64,000 nt of DNA, from positions 22,926,461-22,990,460 of the forward strand of contig NC_064548.1 in the NCBI RefSeq assembly GCF_023856365.1, given 5' to 3'. Positions within the stretch are counted from its first letter, which is position 1, and every line of letters begins with the position of its first letter. The stretch is from Brienomyrus brachyistius (lineage: Eukaryota; Chordata; Actinopteri; Osteoglossiformes; Mormyridae). Both the position numbers and the translations under genes were made by a program. Below the pieces are notes generated by a model. It was given only the letters and a program-made list of their open reading frames with translations. It had not been told where the DNA came from and ran no database searches. Shown here piece by piece: positions 12,033 to 24,805 of the stretch.

Positions 12033-15000
12033 ATGGCCTCCAGAGCCCTGAGGAACCCTTACAAAGATTATGATGGGACGCCAGTCTGCGCGCAAGGCTT
12101 GTTCGACTATAAAGGCAGGGTAAGGAAGGTCCTTACAGCCAGCATCGGTGTGTCAGGGGCAGGGGGGTCTCGCAGCAGGTGGGGTGACTGGGGGGCGGTT
12201 GTCGCTAAATCGTTGCGGATTTTCAGTAATCGGGCACTTTTGATAAATTTTGCAATTGACCCCCTGTTGTGATGGGCCCGATAGGCGGCTGTCCCACTGG
12301 TTATGCTTCAACCAGTTCCGGAGGTCGGAACTTGGACCGGTGTTTCCCCGCCGAGAACTGCATGCGCATCGCGAAAAAATGGGGATGCAAATCTCAGCAG
12401 CTATAAAATTGGACTTTAATGTTCTTTTTACACACTTCAGAATCGAATGGTGTCACCAGCATGTGTTTTAGTCCGTTTTGACTTAACAGTGTTAATGTCA
12501 AATAAGCAACAGTCATCCTGGCTGAAAAAAGGGAAGCAAATCTCGGCATATATGAAATTAGGCTCTCCTAATAATGCACCCCATGTCTTAATAATTAATT
12601 AATAATAATAATAATATAATTAATTCGGACTATTTTGGCTTAGCTATCATCAGCTCGGCAATGTAATATCGTCTCTTTCAATAGACGTTCAGATTACATT
12701 GTTATTGGTTCATATTTTTGTCTGAAACACAGGAGATGCATTACTGCACAGCTATAACCAGCAGTTTATCTGACAAAGCAAACCAGTGCGTTGCAGTTCT
12801 CGGCCGGTGTGCAGAACTCGGCATTACAGCTGTACCAGCCCTCTGGCTGGTTATTCGTCATGGGAAGGCGATTGTTCATCGCCATGTAGTTATTCTAATT
12901 GTCCTGGCTTTTTAGCAAAAATGATTTACAAGGGGTGAATGGGTGCTTATTTGTATTATATAATGCCTACACTCATTTTTTTTTTCTTGGGAGTCTGTAA
13001 CCTACTTTAGGCGTAGCATGACGAGGCTGCTCCTGGGACCAGACTTGGTAACCTAATTATTGTCTTTCACTTATTCCCTGGGTCTCTCTGTCTTCCAGCT
13101 CACCTCCGATTTCATTAGCCGTCTGCGTGGTAAAGTCACAGAGCTGCTATTCCAAATGGAGAATGGGCTGAGGTCTGCCGACCCCAGGGACTGCAGCGGC
13201 TACACTGGATGGGCAGGTAAGCTTATCACCATCAGTGGTATCAATTGGTTTTTAAGTCGGAGCTTGATTATTAGTAGCACATTAGTAGCTTAGTGGGTCC
13301 CACCTTCCTTCATACTTCCAGAGCTCAGAATTCACATTCTGCCCCCACTTTGTGTGTTTGAATTTTGAATGTGCTTATACATGTTATGTCTGATTCTCAG
13401 ACCAAAGACATGCATAATAACCCCCCCCCCCCCAGGGGTAATTAATGTGAATGTGTGCTCCCCTGCCGCACAACAGGCATCGCCCTGCTATACCTACATC
13501 TTCACAGCGTGTTCGGGGAGTCCTCCTACCTGCAGAGGGCGCTAGACCACGTGAGCCGCAGTCTACAATGCCTGACACACCGCACTGTAACCTTCCTGTG
13601 TGGCGATGCGGGCCCGTTGGCTGTGGCAGCTGTGGTGTACCACAGGCTGGGGAGAAGCCAGGAGTCCGAGGAGTGCGTGGGCAGGTTAGTGTCAGCGCAG
13701 ATAGTCCATAAAACAGCAGCATCTCTGTCATGACGTATCCATAGCAACTGGCATAGCTCGTGGTTATTTGTGTCACAGTTACCTCAATGAACTAGAATCT
13801 TTTAACTAAAGCAACACAGGGTGTTCAGTGGAATGGAACAGGAACTGAACCTGCAACCAAGTTTCACATCAAGTGGGTTTTTATTGTCATTTCAACCACT
13901 TCATTTATCCTCCTGGATAAATAAAGTATCTATCTATCGATCTACAGTTAGTACAGTACACAGTGAAAAGAAACAATGTTTCTCCGGGACTTTGGTGCTA
14001 CATAAAACAGCACAGAACACTTGTACACTTAATGACATAAAGTGCATGTGTGTGCAAAGGTGTGCAGACATTGCAAGACAGTGTCACAAACTAAGGCAGT
14101 GCAGCGCTGCACAGTGCACGTCACATACTATATTTTGTCTGCTACACAGCGATCAAGTATGAAATTTCGGACGTGCCCTGTGTCTTCATGGGGTCTGGGG
14201 TTGTGGCCACTTTCCCCTCTCACCTTCTCAGGCTGCTCCAGATGCACGATTCAGTCGTGAAGGGGAAGGGAAACCTTCCAGACGAGTTGCTCTATGGCCG
14301 AGTGGGATACTTGTATTCGCTGATCTTCATCAACCAGCAGTTTGGGCATGAGAAGGTTCCCTACCAGTACATACAGCAGGTGAGCTTGGACCTCATTCAG
14401 GGTTTGCCCTGTTACTATAGTCACTGCTGAAATAATTTGACCACACACTCTGTTGCTCTCTTTACACTAATTGTGCTGTCATTTTCCATCGCTGTACACA
14501 AAGTAACGAATATGGTTTGTCTGACCGATAAAGCCCCACTTTACTTGTTAACTCAGTTCATTTGCATGTAATCATCAATACACTTAAAGGGGCCCTGTTC
14601 TGCTTTTCCGGTTTTCCCCTTTCATTTATGGTTATATAGCTTTTTGTAACTGATCTGCAAAGTCTTAAGGCTCTAAGTACACGCCAAAGGGAGTAACTCT
14701 CACCACAGAAACCACTGTCCTCTAATCTGTCTGAAATGCCTCCTTGTAATTCCAGCCCTTCCTTCCATGACATGGTGAGGTCACCTCATAACACAGTTCT
14801 TATTGGCCACCTACCTGCAAGGATCTGTCTGCAGGCTGCAAGACAGGGCAGAACGTGTAGGGCTAACTGACCTATCAGAGCGCATGGGACTTATCGGGGG
14901 GTGTGGCTTAAAGATCTAACAGCTTTTCAGGCGGAGGTACAGGCAGAATGAATAGTGATGTATGTTATGAGGAAAAATTATGTGTTTTTGGAACATGGAA

Positions 15001-18000
15001 GCATGTAAATCTATTCTGGTAGACCCAAAAAGAAAAATTATGAAGAGTGAAAATGAGCGCAAGTTAAGTTACCGAGATATTTGGAAAGTCTTGTCTGCAC
15101 TCACCCCCGTGTTTGTGCCCCAGATTTGTGAGGCCATCTTGGCCTCTGGGGAGATCCTGTCCCGGAAGCGGCAGACTGTGGACCAAACCCCTCTGCTGTA
15201 TGAGTGGTACCAGGAATACTACGTGGGGGCGGCACACGGCCTGGCGGGAATCTACTACTTCCTCATGCAGGTGAGCAGAGGGAGCTCCATTCATGCCAGC
15301 TGAATGCCAGCTAAACAGAATCAGAAGGAGAATCTCATTGGCCAGGAAATCAGGCACCTCTATCAGCCATGGGACCCTCTCACCTTTCCTGTAGGGCTGG
15401 ACGATAATCCAACGATCGCGATTAAAAAAATAATTTCATGTCAGCCAATGTTGACAACTATCGCGAAAAATGTCAGATGATTGTTCATTTCCAGTTTAAA
15501 GGGTGATTTCTGCTCTTGAGTAAAAGTTGAAGACACCTGAGGGGTAATTGTGTTTTTAAACTATTCTTTATCGTCAGAATGTAGCATTTTCTGAAGGGCA
15601 TTTCAGAAGTCGAAAATGTTATTTTAGTCGGCACCAACAAAACGCCGCCGCTCGCATCATTTCTAGCCTTCCTGAATTCTCTGTGGATTCTTACTGTGTG
15701 TATTTTTCATGCACTGAATTTTTCTGTGGACTTTCATGTTGGATTTCGCTGGATTACCATTATTGGACGGTTTGCTTTGGGCTTACCTGCCCTCCCGGTG
15801 AGTTGCCCTTTTTTTTTAGACTCTGTTGTCTTTAGCCTCCCTGCCTATTGCATTATCTTATTTGTTCAACAAATCTCCCGTTTGAGTTTCATGGATATGA
15901 CTGCAGTCACGGAGGAAATGTTCTCATTTCACTGTGACGCAGAACGAGTCCTCGGCGACGCGTCGGGTCTCCATTCATATAAAACTTTCATCAAGCATCA
16001 AGTTATGTTGACATCGAGGAAAATTATATCGCAATAATTATCGTTTTATCGCCCAGCCCTACGTAAGTTTAGCGTGCACAAGTATCCAGCAACGAAGCAG
16101 CACCTCTCAGAGGAGCCTGAAGGTGCAATGCCTTATGTGTATAATCCTTCGAATATATAAAATGGAAACTATGGCCTGCCCCCCCCCCCCCCCCACAGTC
16201 AGGTTTCGGGGTGGGTGAGGAGAGGCGTCTGAGACTCATAAAGCCCAGCGTCGACTACGTCCGACGGCTGAAGTTTCCGTCGGGGAACTACCCGCCATGC
16301 ATCGGGGACTCGCGCGACCTGCTGGTTCACTGGTGCCATGGCTCACCCGGCGTGATCTACATGCTTCTGCAGGCCCACAAGGTGCGTTCAGGCGCTCTGA
16401 GTGTGCGGTCCCTGTCAGGTTCCTTATCTGTACAGCAGTGACCCCTTGTGGCTATGTTAATGACTACATTTGCAAAAAGCTGATTTCCTTTTTTCATTTC
16501 AAAGTCTGACAGTCGCCTTCGGCAACAAAAGCCATGTACCTATGATGTTATCCTATATTTGTTATACAGTCATATTTTTTCATTTTAGTGTCAGTGAGGC
16601 TATTATCGTGTATCCATTTATTTTTAGCATAATTTTTCATTTGTTGTAGGACAAGGAATAGAGGCAAATAGTTTTATCACCACCAAATAGACATATAGCT
16701 CAATAAGGAGAAAGTATTGATGGAGGCACGTGTTATGTCATCTTTAGTGTATTGTGCTGGCAGCTGGCAAGTGGGGCGAGGTCACCTTTTATCTCTGAGA
16801 AGGTAACGTCCACAGGGGCTATTCTGGGCCTGCAGGAATCCATGTGGCGTATCAGGAGAGACCGAGAACGTAGCTCCGGGTTTTTTTTATTTTTTCCTTT
16901 TTTTTTTTTTTTTACACTCTTCCTTTTTTTTACACTCACTTTCTGAGTCTTGCTTGGCTACAGGTCAACGGGTCAACACATTACTACATGCCATGTCACT
17001 GCATTGCAACTAATTCATCGCTGCTACCTTTGTTAGCACTAATCGAAAGTACAGTTCCTTTATTATATTCTCAAGATTGAGTGTAGTTGGGCTTGCTGAA
17101 GGATGGGGGGGGGGTGGGGGGCGGAGTCACAGGGTGTGTCCAAAATCACTTACACAGTAGGTTCGTCAGAAGTCTACTGCTTGGCCGTTAATGCAGTACA
17201 TACTGTATGTATACATGAGAATAGTATGCATGCACTTGGACACACTGCAGTCGCTATTTCTCATCCTCCTTAACCCGGATGCTTGACACCCCCACCACCC
17301 CCCCACCAAAAAAAAATACACGTTCGAGTCGACTTGTGTGACTGGGTATTGCTTTCTACTTAACCCTCTGGGGTCTAGGGTTTACTTTTTTGCCGATTTA
17401 GCCTAATTTTCAAAACAATGGACATTTCCATGTCCCACAGTGGACATTTTTAAAAGAAGACCGATTACGGATTTAGTCAGCATTTGGCGGAGTACGGCTC
17501 ATCCGAATCCTGGGGAAAACCACCATCGACAGAGCATCTTACCAGCAGCCTTTTTCTGAAGCTGTACTTGTATTGATGTTTCCCCCGGGCAGGTGTATGG
17601 CGGTGATGGCTACCTGGCAGACGCGCTGCAGTGTGGGGAGGTCATTTGGACCTGGGGCCTCCTGCAGAAGGGCTATGGCCTGTGCCATGGGACAGCAGGC
17701 AACGCCTACGCCTTCTTGGCTCTGTACAAGGCCACGGGACACCTTAAGCACCTCTACAGGGCCTGCAAGGTGAGCGCTGCCCTCCTCCCGAGGTTCCTTC
17801 CTGTCTTCACAGGCCGTTCATCACTCACCATCACGCAAAAGCCTGGTTCTAAGCTAAAGAAATGACTAGATCATTCTGTCGACCGTCACTGAGGTGCGGG
17901 CGCGCCGTGCTCAGGTAAGGTGAGTACTCGCAAGAGTAGAAAAGCGCTATGTAATTGCAATCCATTTAGGTAGCGGTGAGGATTAGCGCTTTTGAATTGA

Positions 18001-18900
18001 ATTGCGTGAGTTTTTCAGTGTTTTTCTTTATAATATAAAGTGACAAATTCTTGAGCTTTGTTCCTCTCCTGTAGTTTGCGGAGTGGTGTATGGACTACGG
18101 AAGGCATGGCTGCCGTACTCCGGACACGCCCTTTTCACTGTTTGAAGGTATCGGGTGCCGTACTTCTGTTAACGTCATTCTGGTCTATGTGGGACCAAAT
18201 TCACCGAGAGGACACCCCCCCCCCCCCCCATACAGGGTTTGGCTGTCCAACCCTTTGTAACTGAGGTAATATGACTAGACGTTCAGGCTGTGTGTCGGAG
18301 TTACTCAGGACTCTGCGGCCATCAAGAGCTGTTGCAGCAAATCTAGTCAGTGATGTAATAATTATGGTGAGTAATGCACCTGCTAAGTGGTGTGCATGTT
18401 AACGGGTCCGTACTCCGGGTTGCATAATGAAATGCGAAGTGATTTCAGCAACAGAGCCCTTATGCTCAGACCCCAAAGTAGTTATAAGCAGGTTTCATTG
18501 CGATATTAAGAGATCCATTATATACCAGGGAGGTTTTCATAAACCACGGCTTTAGGCCTGTTAATAAATATATACTTTATGGTTTAGTTTCAATACACAT
18601 GGGTTTTTTTGAATATTTTTAATTTACTTATTTTTTTTAAAAGGTGTCAATAAATAAAATTCATGAATATGATATTGGAATCTAACATTTAGTCCAAACA
18701 CATTGATAACTTAATTTGACAGTTATTAATAAAAATGTGAGGTATCTCTAACAGTTACTCGAGAGAGCAGAGCATGATGGTACTTGTAATCACCACACCG
18801 TCGGCCTTCCGTCCCGTCTGCAGGTATGGCTGGCACAATCTACTTCCTTGCTGACCTGACTCAGCCTCTGAGGTCAAAGTTCCCAGCCTATGAGATCTGA
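12033..18900 (+). CDS. lancl1: LanC-like protein 1 (glutathione- and zinc-binding), 9 coding exons, 405 aa
   Basis: Coding exons: 12033-12119, 13099-13216, 13477-13684, 14232-14379, 15124-15270, 16199-16381, 17593-17769, 18075-18147, 18824-18900. They total 1,218 nt, all joins are GT/AG and in frame, and the stop is TGA. The product matches vertebrate LANCL1 throughout (human is 399 aa). The start is set by the family N-terminus MASRALRNPY; an in-frame ATG at 11901 would add 44 unrelated residues. The LanC zinc ligands are all present: Cys282 (HWCHG), Cys328 and His329 (GLCHG). Residues recalled as glutathione contacts in human LANCL1 (Arg4, Lys317, Arg364) correspond to Arg4, Lys323 and Arg370. 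The LanC fold is an alpha/alpha toroid related to bacterial lantibiotic cyclases. Animal LANCLs are reported to add glutathione to dehydroamino-acid-damaged proteins in the cytosol. Several introns carry MITEs. No break is seen; paralogues LANCL2/3 fit the N-terminus less well. Confidence 0.95.
13900..14150 (+). repeat. Degenerate interspersed repeat in lancl1 intron 3
   Basis: Begins near GGATAAATAAAGTATCTATC and includes AAACAATGTTTCTCCGGGAC and GGTGCTACATAAAACA, a block I recognise as recurrent in fish genomes. The ends are not defined. Confidence 0.4.
14586..15066 (+). repeat. Interspersed fish repeat filling lancl1 intron 4
   Basis: Runs from AAAGGGGCCCTGTTCTGC, through CACGCCAAAGGGAGTAACTCTC and ATCTGTCTGCAGGCTGCA, to GAACATGGAAGCATGTAAA and AATGAGCGCAAG. 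I recognise this order as a common ~0.45-kb fish repeat. It ends 57 bases before the exon 5 acceptor. Confidence 0.6.
15391..16062. mobile_element. MITE (GTAGGGCTGG ends) in lancl1 intron 5
   Basis: The left end GTAGGGCTGGACGATAAT mirrors the right end ATTATCGTTTTATCGCCC...AGCCCTAC. The inner parts (ATCGCGAT...AAATAATTT against AAATTATATCGCAATAATT) also pair. About 670 bp; a 113-codon open frame inside has no transposase features. Ends of this kind suggest a non-autonomous DNA transposon. Confidence 0.75.
17915..17970 (+). repeat. SINE 3' tail fragment in lancl1 intron 7
   Basis: GAGTACTCGCAAGAGTAGAAAAGCGCTATGTAA matches in parts the tail of the SINE at 6936-7183. Confidence 0.6.
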
Positions 18901-19712
18901 TGGATCCCCCTCCCTCTTGGCGGCGTCACCCTCGCTATCGCTGTTCATGCCTGCAAGCAGATCCCGCTTTGACCCCCTGGCAGACGCCGCCCCAGAGCCC
19001 GTGCCAGGGAGCTGCCGGTGTCGGGGAGTCGGGCTTGGTGCCCCTGTAGGCCACTCTCTGGGTCCACCCCCATGATTTTTGGTTTGCAGACACTGAGGTT
19101 CAGGAGATCTGGCAGGCTAATGCTTGGCACCTCTCCTCCCGACGGGCGAGTACGGAGAAGAAGAAGGACGGGGTAACCTGGTTATGGTGGGTCGACTAAG
19201 CATCCCTTCATAATTATTTTTTTACTAATATGTGATAACACTTCTTTTTTGCTGATATCAGTTTTTATATCTAAGTTTCACCTTAACCTTTTTCCATAAC
19301 AACCAGCACTTCTCACATAACTCGCCTAGATGAAGAGTCTCCTTTCACTTTTGTTAACAAAATAGTGGTGTTTAGTTTTGTGGGAATTTTTGCCTTCGCT
19401 GAACAGCAAAATCAACAGTTTTAATGTCACTGTCATTAAGCTGTTGGACCATTTCAGTTAATAGTTTTCACAGGAGGTGGCTATGACCTGTCCTTTAGGG
19501 TGTTTACCTATTTACTGGGTATTAAGGTACTTTACTAATGTAAAAATTAAGATGGAAGAGTTCTGTAGCTTTCATTCGCATGTAGCTGGTAGGTGTTGAG
19601 ACGGGATGCTTGGTACATGGACTTTACCGGATGTTCGGTGAGCTTTGTGGACATTAGCGCCTTGGGGCTTTGCTCAAACCGCTTTGCAGGGCTGCTACTC
19701 ATTGGAAAAAAT

Positions 19713-19718
19713 AATAAA
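19713..19718 (+). terminator. Candidate lancl1 poly(A) signal AATAAA
   Basis: This is the first AATAAA I noticed downstream of the lancl1 stop codon, about 0.8 kb away. A second AATAAA is at 21591-21596. Either could end the transcript; nothing in the sequence decides between them. Confidence 0.3.
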
Positions 19719-20873
19719 GTGTTTGATATCTGTCACACCAAACCACTCTTGTCTGCCTTTTTTGCAATTCCAGTGCAAGGCCTGTACTGTGGTACCATCA
19801 CCACACTGGGCCGAAAATCCTGAAAATCTTCACTGTGGACAGGGTTTTACAAAAGCTCCGTTTTCAGTGACGTGAAACACCGTTTGCGTGTGGACAGAAG
19901 GCCAAAACGCGTAGGAAATCTACCTGGAGTTTGCACCCTAACCCTTGTAAACATCGACACAGCATCCCAACCCACTGAGCCAAACCTTCCTTAGTTGAAC
20001 GAATCCCCTCCATCTACAGTGTACAGAGGTTTGCTAAAAGTGCTAAATTAAGAATATGATGTTGATGAGGGAGACCTACAGCAGGCTTGCCTTCCCATGT
20101 ATCCCTGGTTCAACTCTGACACCAACAGAGTGACCAAGGAACAGTGGCACCACTGGGTGAGTAGGGGCATTGGAGGGTCCTACCCGGCCTTGCTACTGAA
20201 GCCCTATTTCTGCGTCACTGTGTAATTATCTCTACTATCCTGTCAAGTATTAAGTTGCAGGTTGTAAGAAACAACTCAACTATTCAAAGAAGATACCACG
20301 CTTTCACTCCAAAGTTAGAGTTTACTTACAGTTGTCATTATGCCACACTGTGCTTATCGGACCAGTCTATTTTCTTATGAATGGTGAATGAATTGTGATG
20401 CTAGACATGCCGCTGGGACAGGATAGATGTTCTCTTACACGATTAATCATGAACAAAAGCAGAGGATGCCGACAGCTCAGGCATGTGCTTAAACCCTGGC
20501 ACTGGAACATATCGATCTGTGATGGAGACAGTTTCCAGCATTCAGATTGGGTTTCCCTGAGGACCCTTTAAAGGACCGCTGAGGTGTGGTCTCGTATGCC
20601 ATAATCCTCAGCGGCTTTGTGGGCGGCTTTTAGCGGCGGGCTGGAGGAGTGAGTCGACCTCCTTAAGGAGCTGTGGCCCCTGGGAGAAGCCACAGGAAAC
20701 TTCACACCTCCGGGGGGGTGCCCTTTAAATAGATTGCATCTGTCCTGGGGTTCAGTTTCACTAACATTCCTGCTGTGGCGTGCAGTGGACCCCATCCACA
20801 ATGGGCCCCCAAAGGTCTAGGTCACTGGCCCCACCCCGGACCCCAGAGTTGGGGTCCTGCTGACCAGAAGTGT

Positions 20874-20942
20874 ATGGTTTTGGTGTGGTCTTGGTGAGGT
20901 CTTGGTGAGGTCTTGGTGTGGTCTTGGTGAGGTCTTGGTGTA
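20874..20942 (+). repeat. Minisatellite, unit GGTCTTGGTGAG/GGTCTTGGTGTG
   Basis: About five consecutive 12-bp units that alternate GAG and GTG endings. Confidence 0.8.
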
Positions 20943-23688
20943 TGCCCTGACCAACTATAGGTCTATAGACATAGGTGAGGAATGTCTGAGCAGCCCTTTC
21001 ACTGTTACCCTTCTATCGTTTAGCCAAAACCTGACATCATTTTTTCATTTGTGTGTCCAAAGTTCCTTTACTAAAGTTCCTCCCTAGCTTTCAGGTACTC
21101 GGTATGGCCACAATACTCATTCAAGCTGATGCCCAGACTGCCTCCATTTTATTACAGCTGTCCAAATGGCCCCTTTCTGCTCACTGGTGCTGTGGCTCCA
21201 TATACTTTCTTTGGCGTCATTTCAAAGCGACAGTCGGGTGACCGTGGTGAGTGACCCGGGTGACCGAGTTCTCCACGGCTGGCACTCGTCTCTCGAGGAA
21301 CTACATGGGCAGGGTGCTGATGGGATAGGGTGACCCATCGGCCGCTTCCCGTCTGGCTGAGCGTAACCTTTCAGAAACCAATGGAAGCAGCAAAAGCAGA
21401 AATCTCATCTCTCACCCTCAGTCTGAGGGGAGATGCGCTTTATGGGACGACCTCTAGGGGGCGCAGCGTGTGCTAACAGCCCATTACTGGAAACTTGAGC
21501 ATGGTGATAAGGCATCTCAGCGACATGACACTTTTGGGCTGAATGGATTCCATGACCTAAATGACTTAGCTCACTATGATTTTCAATCACAATAAAATAT
21601 GTTATAACTGCAGTGATTCTTACACTGCAGTGTAAATGAAATGTCTCTATGTATCCCTTTGCTATTATAGCTGTTCATCAGCTTAATGAAACTGATGAAA
21701 AAAAAATTGCACACATTTTGAAAATAAATGTGTTCACATTTGTTACCCAGGAGCTCAGTTAAGAAAATACCCAGGATTTCTAAAATCTGCTGGAAATAAA
21801 ACCTTCTCTCTCTTCTAACTCCTCATTGCGTTGTGTTGTGTTGTGTTCAAAAGGTTCAGGGTACTCATGCTTATTAAGTTTCCTATTTCCTATTTTTTAG
21901 ATTTTATGCGAGCATTTTCAGTAAAGAATAACTGTCATAAGCTTTACATTTGCCTGTTTTAATGACTGACCTGCTTATTAACATAAAGACGGGATTGTTG
22001 GTTTGTAAAATACTGGATAATTTATGCCTATTGGTGCGCTGCATGTGAGAAGTTATTTACGGGCTAACTTTAAGCATGCTAATGTGATTATGCTTGTTAC
22101 TTGCAGTATTTTCATATTCCAAGCTAATCTCTGTGAGCGCAGTGAAATCCACTTGGGAGATTGCAAGACTTCCAAAGCAAGCATCATTTCTGTGAGACTC
22201 CCTTGGCTTTTTTGTCTGAAGGGTATCGGCTGTTCTCGCTGCGGCACCAGCTCACACGTGGCTTTGATTAACCAGTCGATCAATTTTCCAATGGAGCAGA
22301 AGGACCTTTGACCAGATATTTTTCAGAGGACCGACAAACGTGACGTCGACATTCGCTCATCCCTGAAATCAAGCACGCTTTGAGTGTTTTAACGTTGGCC
22401 TTTGGTTTGCTGTAGTGGCAGGGCGCAGACTTGGAGTTGGGGGGGGGCATGGGGGAGTCACCAACCTCATTCTTGTGGTTCTACACATGATCATGTGTTT
22501 CTGTGTCTTCCCCGCTGGCCAACCAAGAGCGTAACAGTTTCATCTTCGGCAAACAAAATGATGTCCCCCATCCCATTATCCATTATCCTGTTTTTCCATC
22601 AAGACATTTGAAAGAAAGTTTTGTAAGGCTGAGGTCACAGTTGCCTCCATAAGCTATACATACCCTTTGTTAAGACCATGGCTGTCCTGCCCTGTGTCCC
22701 CATAAGGCAGGAGGAGGGGGGGGGGGTCCTGACTCTAGTATAATTAGAGTGTCAAGAGTGTTGGGGGCTCTTGGGACAGGTGCAGGTTAGGAGGTCCAGG
22801 AGGACATGCCATGGGACTCCGTGGGTGAGCGTCGATGACAGCTGAAGAAGTGAGGCTTTCTGTGGTCCGGTCACCCCCCCGGGGGAGGGGGGTTCAGAGA
22901 AAGTAGGGCTGGGATGCATAAGAATGTCTTGGGGCTCCTTTTCCCCTGTCTCCTGCCAGGGGGAATAGCGAGGCCTCAGGGACCAATATAGACAAGGGTG
23001 AAGGAACCAAAAGTCATCTAGTTGGCCCTGCCTAGTAAGTGGCACTGGCAGCTGACTGTCACAGCCCCCCCACAGAGCAGAGGGCTTTATGGGCTGCCCA
23101 GAGCTGATCTGGGGGGGTGCGTGTGTCCTTCTTTCAGAATCGTCTCCACCCTCTTCACTTTCACTATTTTCCCAACTAGGGTGGTGTGCTAACCAAGTGA
23201 CCCGCCACATGACTCGGGTCAGAATGCCAATTAGACTCTATCTTTGTTTGCAAACAGTTATTTCCGGAAACTTTATGTATTTTGAGCGTACGGTTTCTTA
23301 CATGAACACTAATGGCAAAGCAGCAAACAGATCACCTGGATTTGACCACAATGCTTGTGTTTTTTTTTTGTGTGTGCTAATAATGCTCTTAGAGTATTAT
23401 GTAATTTGCGTTGGATCTAATGATTTGAGTTCACAAGACGCCTAGGTGAATGGGGGGGGGGGGGCGCTGGCCGTCAGACACCTCGCCACCATGACACAGC
23501 TTCCTTAGGCTGGACGCGCCATTTCTTAGAATAGAACACGCTTACCAGTGTCCACATGCTCCTCTTTCATTTATTGGTTGAAATCCAATTGGGTGCATAT
23601 TTCAAAAACCTGTCCATCTCCCCATGTCACTTTCTGACTCCTCTTTGTAAAAGGGAGCAGAGCTATTTAAGATTAATTCACTTGTAAT

Positions 23689-24060
23689 GGTAATACTTTA
23701 CTTGACAGGGCACAAACCATATAATATTATGGTATTACTTATGTATTAATTAACCACAAACTAAGTATAAGTTACACACTAATCTCATGTTAATTAATCA
23801 ATAATGAATTCTGATGCGTGTTTCATCTATAGCTATTACTATATTTGTACTATATCTGTTAACCATGTAAACCTTTGTGAACTACTGAAGGAACAAATAG
23901 AGTGATACTGATCTCATGTTTGTTCAACATGAATGAATCGTGACTTTTTAATCTTTTATCTCAAGTAGCAGCAATTTGTTCATGATCTATAATGATTTGT
24001 ACTCCAGTAGTAACTGAGTTATTATTAAGCATTTTTGCACCAATAAAGTAAGGCGTTACC
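23689..24060. mobile_element. MITE, copy 2 of the CTTTACTTGA family
   Basis: Starts GGTAATACTTTACTTGACAG and ends CAATAAAGTAAGGCGTTACC, an imperfect inverted pair. The interior shares TATTAATTAACCACAAA with copy 3 and AGTAACTGAGTTA with both other copies. Confidence 0.7.
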
Positions 24061-24171
24061 CATGTAATTATCAACACCAAACGCTGGCTAATGTCAAGAG
24101 AGTATGCAGCCACTGCAAATATGTATCCAAAGAGAAAAGAAGTTCAATTCAGTTAAGAGGCTGCTCTTAAG

Positions 24172-24173
<2 letters not shown>

Positions 24174-24202
<29 letters not shown>
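24174..24202 (+). repeat. (GAT)n microsatellite
   Basis: About nine uninterrupted GAT units. Confidence 0.9.
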
Positions 24203-24587
24203 AGAATGTTAATTTCCACCGATATTCCATCCAGTTATTCTGATCACGTCGCAGTGATAAGAATTATTATTATAATAATTATTACTTGTTATTAATAATT
24301 ATTAATTATCACACATTAGCCGTTTCAGATATTTCAGTTTTCATGAAATGAGTGGACATGATCAACAGCTACCCCATACCGTAAGTGTCTTTAAATAGGC
24401 CTAAGGATTTGTTTTATGAGCCGTCAGGGCGATCACGTTAATCGTTATTAAAACTCTTGGCTCGGTGGGTAGGCCTATTCATTCTGAGTCAGTGCCAGCA
24501 GCAAGGCGGGGTTTGACAAGCTGAACGGTTTGCGATGGGATGTTGTCGTATATGAAGGGGATGTGATCAAATGATCAGACGACGTTT

Positions 24588-24805
24588 GATAACACTTTAC
24601 TTGAGTGGCACAAATAATGTAGCATTATGCTATTCCTTCTGTATTAATTAACCACAAATTAGTCAAAAAAAGTCATAGTTACTCACTGATCTCACGTTCG
24701 TTCGTTCATCATCAATTAATCGTGACGCATCTCAGGTAGCTGCTATATTTATTCATGAATTGTACTTCAGTAGTAATTGAGTTACTACTAAGTATTTGTC
24801 CGTTT
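24588..24805. mobile_element. MITE, copy 3 of the CTTTACTTGA family, right end lost
   Basis: Starts GATAACACTTTACTTGAGTG and follows copy 2 internally (TATTAATTAACCACAAATTAG, TAATTGAGTTACTACTAAG). It stops before a matching right terminal repeat. Confidence 0.6.

Larger units (their letters stand above)
18901..23688. other. lancl1 3' UTR and spacer toward myl1
   Basis: No protein-coding exon was recognised. It contains two candidate poly(A) signals, a 12-bp minisatellite (20874-20942) and G-runs at 22716-22726 and 23452-23464. The 152-codon frame on the - strand at 22752-23210 has no recognisable domain. Confidence 0.5.

Noticed and set aside
13384..13776. 130-codon open frame on the - strand
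   Set aside because: It is the antisense shadow of lancl1 exon 3.
22752..23210. 152-codon open frame on the - strand
   Set aside because: Composition looks like GC-rich chance translation. No recognisable motif and no supporting start or splice context.
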